Shown here piece by piece: positions 1 to 4,056 of a stretch of 6,290 nt of DNA. The notes beneath the pieces are model-generated. The model was not told where the DNA came from and did not search any database. It was given only the letters and a program-made list of their open reading frames with translations. This DNA is from CAYLLT01 sp964591605 (GTDB lineage: Bacteria > Planctomycetota > Phycisphaerae > UBA1845 > PWPN01), in the NCBI GenBank assembly GCA_964591605.1, contig CAZQEN010000411.1:1-6290 (forward strand). Reading direction: 5' to 3'. The translations under genes and the position numbers were made by a program. Within the stretch, counting starts at the first letter, position 1. Each line of letters begins with the position of its first letter.

Positions 1-130
1 CCAGCACATCGCTGCCCGTCCCGTGCACCCCGACGGCCACGCGCTCCACCAGCGCTCCATGCCGCTCGCGCAGGATCGGCACGACGACCGCCCGGATAAA
101 CCGCTCCGAAATCTCCAGCCCGGCGGACAT
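1..130 (-). CDS. N-terminal fragment of a DUF4037-like (nucleotidyltransferase-fold) protein, cut by the window edge
   Basis: An open frame begins at an ATG at 130-128 and reads leftward off the window, giving 43 residues with no stop. The visible part starts MSAGLEISERF and continues to a glycine-rich stretch, GVHGTGSDVL (residues 34-43). The pattern 'GLE(L/I)S..F', then a helix, then 'R.AVG..G.GS(D/E)..G' is what I remember from DUF4037 proteins, where the G-S is followed by an acidic nucleotidyltransferase-like site. The acidic residues would lie outside the window, so the activity cannot be judged. Only a weak purine-rich stretch (GCAGGG, about ten bases upstream) could serve as a ribosome site. 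The gene upstream in the same direction (HNH) ends 540 bases away, so this gene probably has its own promoter. Family assignment is from memory of the N-terminal pattern only. Confidence 0.55.
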   Translation of the reverse strand, partial: MSAGLEISERFIRAVVVPILRERHGALVERVAVGVHGTGSDVL

Positions 131-369
131 AAGAGCAGCACCCTGCAAGTGCATAGAAACCGTAGCGGCCGCCCCCTGTGGCGGCCGGCGGCCCCGCACC
201 ACATTCCGTGGCGCCCGCCCCGAGCCTGCCCGCCGATGCGGGCGACGGCCGGGCACGGGCGAAATGCGGCGCGCACCCGTCTCCGAATGCACTTTACGAG
301 AACCGCGATGCCCAGGAAAGCGCGAAACCGGCAAGCTCAGGTGGCGCACCGGTGTCTCGCTCGAGGAGG

Positions 370-393
370 TGTGGCATGGGCGTTCCGCCTGTT
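370..393 (+). repeat. Decayed copy of the GTGGCAYGGGC hairpin repeat
   Basis: The stretch begins TGTGGCATGGGC (370-381), matching the start of the repeats at 6236-6290 and, on the other strand, at 1453-1514. It then folds back as GGCG-TTC-CGCC (379-389), with weaker G-T and A-T pairs extending the stem outward. The right arm, which in the intact copies reads GCCCGTG, is degraded here to GCCTGTTGTG. It lies in a spacer, as do the other copies. Confidence 0.45.
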
Positions 394-419
394 GTGGGTC
401 TGATCCTGAGATGAACGCT

Positions 420-448
420 GGGGGTTCGGGATTGGGGGCTGAGTGGGG
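420..448 (+). other. G-quadruplex-type motif
   Basis: Four G-runs of 5, 3, 5 and 4 bases (420-424, 428-430, 434-438, 445-448) are separated by loops of 3, 3 and 6 bases, which satisfies the usual G3+N1-7 rule on the plus strand. The motif lies in the gene-free spacer between two leftward genes, so the transcribed strand carries the G-runs and RNA read through from the HNH gene would carry C-runs. It could affect polymerase passage, or it could be a by-product of strong local G skew. No function is shown. Confidence 0.4.
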
Positions 449-670
449 TCTCGCGGGTCAGCGGTGGGCGCGACATCTGGTGGCTGCACGAGGCAGCGTG
501 GGGGGGAGCGGGCGAAGCCTGGAGACAATTAGAGGGGAAACGGAAAGGCGTGGCCGGCTGTTGGGGGAAGAGAGTGAGCGAGAGACGAGGAGACTGGAAC
601 ACGGAGAGACATGGCGGTCAGACGGAAGGCTGCAACAGGCGCGGACGCGGAACCGAGCCATTCGAGCCGT

Positions 671-1084
671 TCACGATCTGTCGGGAAAGAGCCCGGCAGT
701 TGACAGAGTCTTTCGGTGTTCGAGGCGATCGCCCAGATTGATGCCAAGCACATCGACCGTCACCCGGCCGATGGGCGTCTGACCTCTGAGCTCGGCCCCG
801 TTCCACGCGAAGTGCTCGGACCAGTCGTCCTGGCGGGGGTTGAACAGTCGGGTGATCTGGCCGCTGTCCGGATCGACACCTGCGATGTTGGGCCCTTTGT
901 GGATGTTGCAGTTGTAGCAACTCAGCGCCAGATTCTCAGCGGTGTCAGGTCCATGGTGCTTGGCGGCGATGACATGGTCGATCTGGAAGGGAAACGCGTC
1001 GAGTTCCTGGGCGAGGCGGCAATACTCACAGACGCCTCCCGCCCGGCGCCATACCTTTTCGCGCAGAGCTGCGTCCATGATCAT
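671..1084 (-). CDS. HNH endonuclease family protein
   Basis: This 137-residue protein is a stand-alone HNH nuclease of the short type. HNH enzymes cut DNA (sometimes only one strand) with a beta-beta-alpha-metal site. Two zinc-knuckle pairs are visible, C19-x-x-C22 and C56-x-x-C59. The core reads FQIDH (34 onward, with D36-H37), then HHG (residues 43-45), then ENLALSC with N51, then CNIHKG with H62, so D/H37, N51 and H62 supply the catalytic set. The C-terminal part (about 80-135, LFNPR...W..HF.W.G....G.TPIGR..V) is the tail usual for this family and appears complete. The start ATG overlaps the stop of the upstream small gene as ATGA (1084-1081); a second ATG two codons later is possible. This type is common in planctomycetes and cyanobacteria, and its physiological role is unknown. 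Nothing here shows that it is a homing or restriction enzyme. Confidence 0.88.
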   Translation of the reverse strand: MIMDAALREKVWRRAGGVCEYCRLAQELDAFPFQIDHVIAAKHHGPDTAENLALSCYNCNIHKGPNIAGVDPDSGQITRLFNPRQDDWSEHFAWNGAELRGQTPIGRVTVDVLGINLGDRLEHRKTLSTAGLFPDRS

Positions 1085-1338
1085 GAGGCCCGCACCAGCG
1101 ACTTGCGGGCTTTGGCCTGGATCAGGTTCAGGAAGTTGCCCACCCGCAGGTACTTCTCCAACTCCAGCTTCTCGGTCTCGGTGAGCGCGCCCTGTCGGTT
1201 TTTCTCGGCGAGCTCGTTGAGGCGGTCAATGGCCCGCGGGCGAAAAGCCAAACCGAGGATCGCCCGGGCGGACTCCGGGGAAAGGTCGGGCTCGTCCGGA
1301 GCCACCACGTCCGTCAGAATGTCGGCTTCGGTGATCAT
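1081..1338 (-). CDS. Small conserved helical protein, partner of the HNH endonuclease
   Basis: This 85-residue, mostly charged and probably all-helical protein has no signal peptide or membrane segment. I chose the ATG at 1338-1336 (MITEADILTDVV...). The frame stays open further upstream, but that extension is basic, reads into the hairpin repeat at 1453-1514, and looks non-coding. The body has the pattern ESARAILGL.F....IDRLNELAEKNRQGALTE.E..EL..Y (about residues 26-65), ending in LNLIQAKARKSL. I recognise this from small hypothetical proteins often encoded directly in front of HNH genes like the one here. The two genes overlap by four bases (ATGA), so they are very likely co-transcribed and translationally coupled. 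A role as a binding partner or regulator of the nuclease is inference. No Shine-Dalgarno site is visible, and a TATCAT box sits nine bases before the ATG. Confidence 0.75.
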   Translation of the reverse strand: MITEADILTDVVAPDEPDLSPESARAILGLAFRPRAIDRLNELAEKNRQGALTETEKLELEKYLRVGNFLNLIQAKARKSLVRAS

Positions 1339-1347
1339 GGCATATCC

Positions 1348-1353
1348 ATGATA
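1348..1353 (-). promoter_or_regulatory. Possible -10 box (TATCAT) for the small protein/HNH unit
   Basis: On the minus strand TATCAT lies nine bases before the ATG of the small protein. It matches five of six positions of the sigma-70 -10 consensus and is identical to the -10 box proposed for the ABC exporter. No good -35 hexamer sits 16-18 bases further up, so the call rests on the -10 match and its position. If real, the transcript would begin within about two bases of the start codon. Confidence 0.3.
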
Positions 1354-1452
1354 GCAATTCGAGAGGACGGCGGCCAGATTGAAGATAAGCAGCGCGCGAC
1401 GCCGTCGCAGGCCAGGAGGCGGGCGGCGGCGGACGTCATGAACCCCGCTACC

Positions 1453-1514
1453 GCAGGATGCCCGTGCCACATCTGGACGGCCATTGCATACACGGGCAGG
1501 ATGCCCGTGCCACA
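1453..1514 (-). repeat. Two tandem copies of the GTGGCAYGGGC hairpin repeat
   Basis: The 19-base unit GCAGGATGCCCGTGCCACA occurs exactly twice on the plus strand, at 1453-1471 and 1496-1514, offset by 43 bases. The second copy has its full left arm and forms a perfect hairpin, CACGGGCA-gga-TGCCCGTG (1491-1509). The first lacks the left arm. Read on the minus strand, the units begin TGTGGCACGGGCA, matching the repeats at 370 and 6236 with C for T. The last base of the second copy touches the assembly gap, so the array may continue into it. This type of short palindromic spacer repeat is familiar from planctomycete genomes; that statement is from memory. Confidence 0.75.
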
Positions 1515-1614
1515 NNNNNNNNNNNNNNNNNNNNNNNNNNNNNNNNNNNNNNNNNNNNNNNNNNNNNNNNNNNNNNNNNNNNNNNNNNNNNNNNNNNNNN
1601 NNNNNNNNNNNNNN
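1515..1614. other. Assembly gap (100 Ns)
   Basis: Exactly 100 unknown bases, the conventional placeholder for a scaffold join of unknown length. The left edge is a repeat copy and the right edge is inside the glycoside hydrolase gene. The true missing length must at least cover the C-terminal part of that enzyme, which normally needs more than 100 bases, so local distances across the gap should not be trusted. Confidence 0.97.
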
Positions 1615-2563
1615 CGGCCATCGGCCGCGGATCGAGCGCGCCGACGGTGATCAGATGCTGATCGTCCTGGCTGCGGATGGCGTCACGGAGCCGGCCCGCC
1701 CACTCTCCGAGCAGTCGGCCGTGAAACGCGACGAATTCCCCGAATCGGCGGTCCTTCTCGTCTGCCGGCACGGCGATGGCGTCCCAGCTCTCGCCGGGCC
1801 GCGGAAAATCCGGCCAGTGCCGGCGCAGGGCCTCGGCCGACGCAAACCGCTCATGAATCTCGCGCGTCCAGCGCGGCTCGATCCGCCGATAGAGCCGGTG
1901 CACGTAGCAGAAAGGCGGCCCGGCGGGCATGTCAAAGCAGCCGTCGGTCCAGCTCTCGCTGTTTTTCGCGTGCACGACCGGCTCGTTCTGCAGATCGTAG
2001 GCAAACACCGCCGGAGCATCGCGGCAGGCCCGCGCGAGGCTCCGCCAGAACAGCCGCTGGGCGGCCAGCATCGTGTCGTCGTCCGCCTGCCGCATCCACT
2101 CCGGCGCGGTGGACGGCCGGATGTTGGCCAGACCGGTCAGAATCACCCACAGCCCGTGCCGATGCGCGGTATCGAGCAGCCCGCGAACCCGCCGGAGGCC
2201 CTCCTCGTCCACCTCGCCCGCATTCCGCAGGACCAGGCTCAAGGCCACAAACACGCGCACCGTGTTGCCGCCCATCCGGCGCATAGCCGCAAAGTCGCGA
2301 TCGAGCTTCTCGGGGTATTGGATCAGAACGTCTTCGAGCAGGGCATCCCGCCGCTCGATCGCCGTCCGGTCGTAGTTGAAGCCCCAGGGAACGAACTCGT
2401 GCGTGCCGGCTGCGTCGGCGATCGCGAATCGATCGGAGTCGACAGTCACGATGCGCTCGGGCGGGCCGGCCTGAGGCGCCTTCGCCGCGACGCAGCCCGC
2501 GCAGGCCATCACGCTCAGAAGCGAAAGCATCCAGGGGCAGGGGCGAGTCTGACGGGTGGCCAT
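1615..2563 (-). CDS. Lipoprotein-type clan GH-A (GH5-like) glycoside hydrolase, C-terminus missing in assembly gap
   Basis: The gene reads leftward and is open for 316 residues until it enters the N run, so its stop is not visible. I chose the ATG at 2563 because it places a lipoprotein-like signal at the N-terminus: basic start, hydrophobic MLSLLSVMACAGC, with C24 as the likely lipidated residue (preceded by C-A-G, an imperfect lipobox). The frame is open for 35 codons further upstream, but that part contains a dispersed repeat. From about residue 58 the protein follows a TIM-barrel glycosidase plan: PWGFNYDR (59-66), GGNTVRVF with the conserved Arg103, a HGLWVILTG strand, and DLQNEP (190-195), where E194 is the expected acid/base. 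The catalytic nucleophile, normally on strand 7, would lie in the missing part. A segment at 236-265 (ERF.S.EALR..W....SWD.I) is typical of GH5/GH42-like enzymes. It probably acts on beta-linked polysaccharide at the cell envelope; the substrate cannot be told. No strong ribosome site is visible. Confidence 0.8.
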
Positions 2564-2627
2564 GATGCGATCGCGCGAGTGGCCAGGCTCTGCCCTTGTT
2601 TGACTATCCAGTTGCATCGAGAAAAGG

Positions 2628-2774
2628 CACCCCGCAGACACCGAGAACACGGAGAAGAGAGATTCCATGTGCTGAGAACGAGAAGCACAGACCTTACGTG
2701 AAGTGGAGTCTCGAATGGGCTGAAATCCTGGTGGATTCTCCAGTCTTCTCAGTGCACTCCGTGTCTCCGTGGTG
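2628..2774. repeat. Inverted pair of CACGGAG-type spacer repeats
   Basis: The 30 bases at 2628-2657 and the reverse complement of 2745-2774 match at 24 of 30 positions in my alignment, with shared blocks CACC, AGACAC and GAGAAG. The arms face each other across 87 bases. Both have the wording 'ACCACGGAGACACGGAG...GAGAAG' that recurs in spacers of many environmental bacterial genomes. The pair lies between the glycoside hydrolase start and the stop of the lipoprotein gene. It could form a long imperfect stem downstream of the lipoprotein gene, but no T-run marks it as a terminator. Confidence 0.5.
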
Positions 2775-2795
2775 ATACATTCTGCATCGTTGAGG

Positions 2796-3443
2796 TCAAG
2801 GGGCCTGCGAGGCGGGCTGCGAATTCGGCGCCGGCCGCTCTTTCAGCGGCGCACAGCCGGACTCCTTCCGCTCGGCGTCGATCAGGCACAGGGTGGCGGT
2901 TGCCCCCCGGGCCGGCAGCGGAATCCACGCCCGCGTCCCCCCGCCGGGCACCTTGCGGATCGGAACCGTCACCACCGGGCCGTCGCTGGTCGGCGCCTCG
3001 TCCGACACCTCGACCACCACGTTCTCCAGCGGGCGGTTGTTGCGCGATCCCTCCTGGTAGAGCAGATAGTCGTAGCTGGCGGGCCGCTGGCCCCCTGCCG
3101 CTTTGACACGGAAACCCCGGATCGACTGCGACTCATCGTAAAAAAAGAACTCGAGGATCGTCCGGCCGGCCGGGCCGTGTGAATACCATGCGACGACAAT
3201 CGACGGCGGGATCGGCGCATCCGTCCGGAGCTGCGCCGCGAACGCCTTCACCGCCGCCGTCGCCTCGCCGAACTGCGCCGCGTCCGCCGCCAGCGAATCC
3301 AGGTGGTCGGCCGCCTGCTGCCGGGGAGTGGCCACCGGCGCGGCCGGCGCTGCCGGCTGCGATGTCTCCGTCTCATCCCGGCATCCCGGGCCGGCCGCCA
3401 GGGCCAGCAAGCCGCACACGATCCTCAACCGGTTGTGTAGCAT
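2796..3443 (-). CDS. Putative lipoprotein of unknown function
   Basis: I do not recognise the family. The 215-residue product starts MLHNRLRIVCGLLALAAGPGC, a short signal peptide ending at a probable lipidated Cys21 (the -3 to -1 residues G-P-G are unusual). An Ala/Pro linker (about 28-40) is followed by an Ala-rich helix (41-73) and a region with alternating hydrophobic strands (about 80-188, including SIVVAWYSHG, ILEFFFYDE and NVVVEVSDEA). Two cysteines, C186 and C197, could form a disulfide. The last 15 residues are Pro/Ser/Gln-rich and probably disordered. The start is well supported: a GGAGGAG ribosome site (3459-3453) ends nine bases before the ATG and lies inside the end of the Nudix-like gene, which stops six bases upstream. 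The two are therefore almost certainly one operon. It is probably an envelope protein with a small beta-rich outer domain; no enzymatic motif is visible. Confidence 0.78.
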   Translation of the reverse strand: MLHNRLRIVCGLLALAAGPGCRDETETSQPAAPAAPVATPRQQAADHLDSLAADAAQFGEATAAVKAFAAQLRTDAPIPPSIVVAWYSHGPAGRTILEFFFYDESQSIRGFRVKAAGGQRPASYDYLLYQEGSRNNRPLENVVVEVSDEAPTSDGPVVTVPIRKVPGGGTRAWIPLPARGATATLCLIDAERKESGCAPLKERPAPNSQPASQAP

Positions 3444-3449
3444 GGGGGT

Positions 3450-3860
3450 CTACTCCTCCAGAAGCCAGTCGACGACCTGTTGACTGACCGGCTCAAACTC
3501 GTATTCCACCAGTGACTGCCGCGGCACCCAGCGCACCTCTGCGTAGTGTCGATTGTTCGCCTCCGGCGAGGTGACCTCGCCGAACAGAAAACGCCATCGA
3601 TACAGCGTCTCGCCATAAGTCTGGTCGAACGGCGGCTGGCCGTGCTGAATGTGCGCGTGAAGCCCGAGCTGCTGGGCCAGGATCCGGCGGATCGCCGGCT
3701 CGGGCATCTCGCCCGGGCCGACCGGCCCGAACGGAAACACCCATCGCCCCGGTTGCTCCGGCGTGCCTTCCAGCCTGACGATGAGGATTTCGCGCAGCCC
3801 GTCGCGAACCCTGTCAAGAACTGCAGCCGCCATCACGGGAGGTGTCGAGCGTTTCGCCAA
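3450..3860 (-). CDS. Nudix-fold protein with degenerate Nudix box
   Basis: This is a 136-residue single-domain protein. The order of elements is that of a Nudix hydrolase: strand AAAVLDRVRDG..EILIVR (11-29), GRWVFPFGPVGPGE (38-51), the Nudix helix, then strands around RWRFLFGEV and AEVRWVPR, ending in a helix at VVDWLLEE. The Nudix box G(x5)E(x7)REUxEExGU aligns as G45, E51, R59-I60-L61, Q63-Q64, G66-L67. The metal-binding glutamates are thus replaced: RE is RI and EE is QQ. The family normally cleaves nucleoside diphosphate-linked compounds; with these losses the protein may bind rather than hydrolyse, or use other residues. The start is uncertain. TTG at 3860 has a weak AGGG seven bases upstream, while the ATG at 3833 (127 residues) has no ribosome site but starts right at the first strand. 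It is followed by the lipoprotein gene, whose ribosome site lies in its last codons. Confidence 0.8.
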   Translation of the reverse strand: MAKRSTPPVMAAAVLDRVRDGLREILIVRLEGTPEQPGRWVFPFGPVGPGEMPEPAIRRILAQQLGLHAHIQHGQPPFDQTYGETLYRWRFLFGEVTSPEANNRHYAEVRWVPRQSLVEYEFEPVSQQVVDWLLEE

Positions 3861-3874
3861 AGATGCACCCTGCT

Positions 3875-4034
3875 GGTCCGTGGTCCGTGGTCAGTTGTGG
3901 GCATGGCGGCCGCCACGCCGTCACGGAGCGGGCGGCAGCGGCCTCGTTCGTCCGGAGCCGCGTGTGCCCGATTCTTCCACGGGATGCCTGAATCGCAACA
4001 ACGAACCGCGGACCACGGCCTGACAACTGACCAC
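3875..4034. repeat. Two facing copies of a GTCCGTGGTCAGTTGT-type spacer repeat
   Basis: At 3875-3900 the plus strand has GGTCCGTGGTCCGTGG followed by TCAGTTGT. At 4009-4034 the minus strand carries the same modules in different order. Two exact inverted matches are GTGGTCAGTTGT (3887-3898) against ACAACTGACCAC (4023-4034), and CCGTGGTCCG (3878-3887) against CGGACCACGG (4009-4018). The arms flank about 110 bases in the divergent spacer between the Nudix-like gene and the ABC exporter. The right copy contains the -35 box proposed for the exporter. Confidence 0.65.
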
Positions 4035-4048
4035 CGTTCCGGTATCAT
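4020..4048 (+). promoter_or_regulatory. Sigma-70-type promoter of the ABC exporter gene
   Basis: CTGACA (4020-4025, five of six to TTGACA) is followed after exactly 17 bases by TATCAT (4043-4048, five of six to TATAAT). The ATG of the exporter lies at 4057, eight bases after the -10 box, so transcription would begin at or within two bases of the start codon. No Shine-Dalgarno site is present between them, which fits a leaderless transcript. The -10 box also sits in a small palindrome, GGTAT-C-ATACC (4041-4051), that could be a regulator site or chance. The -35 box overlaps the right-hand copy of the GTGGTCAGTTGT repeat. Confidence 0.55.
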
Positions 4049-4056
4049 ACCGCCCG

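Larger units (their letters stand above)
131..670. other. 540-base spacer without a convincing gene
   Basis: Several open frames cross this stretch on both strands, but their translations are low in hydrophobic core, rich in Arg, Pro and Ser, and match no family I know. None has a ribosome site. The left part (about 160-290) is very GC-rich. From about 400 to 660 the plus strand is visibly G- and purine-rich, with runs of G, one G-quadruplex-type motif (420-448) and a decayed copy of a hairpin repeat (370-393). The leftward gene at 130 must take its promoter from here, but I see no strong -35/-10 pair in front of it. Confidence 0.6.

Noticed and set aside
264..782. A 172-codon plus-strand frame in the left spacer
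   Set aside because: Composition is Arg/Gly/Ser-rich without a hydrophobic core, it overlaps the end of the HNH gene, includes a repeat copy and has no ribosome site.
716..1351. A 211-codon plus-strand frame opposite the HNH and small-protein genes
   Set aside because: It is antisense to a clear HNH nuclease with intact zinc and catalytic residues; its translation shows no family pattern.
1339..1470. N-terminal extension of the small protein to an upstream ATG at 1470
   Set aside because: The 44-residue extension is Arg/Pro-rich, its first codons lie in the hairpin repeat, and the protein family starts at the ATG at 1338.
1453..1514. CRISPR-like layout of 19-base repeats with a 24-base spacer
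   Set aside because: Only two copies are visible, the units are palindromic spacer repeats that recur elsewhere in the window in both orientations, and no cas genes are present.
1484..2701. A 405-codon plus-strand frame running through the gap and opposite the glycosidase
   Set aside because: It depends on reading through 100 Ns and is antisense to a recognisable GH-A enzyme; its product is Arg/Pro-rich and matches nothing.
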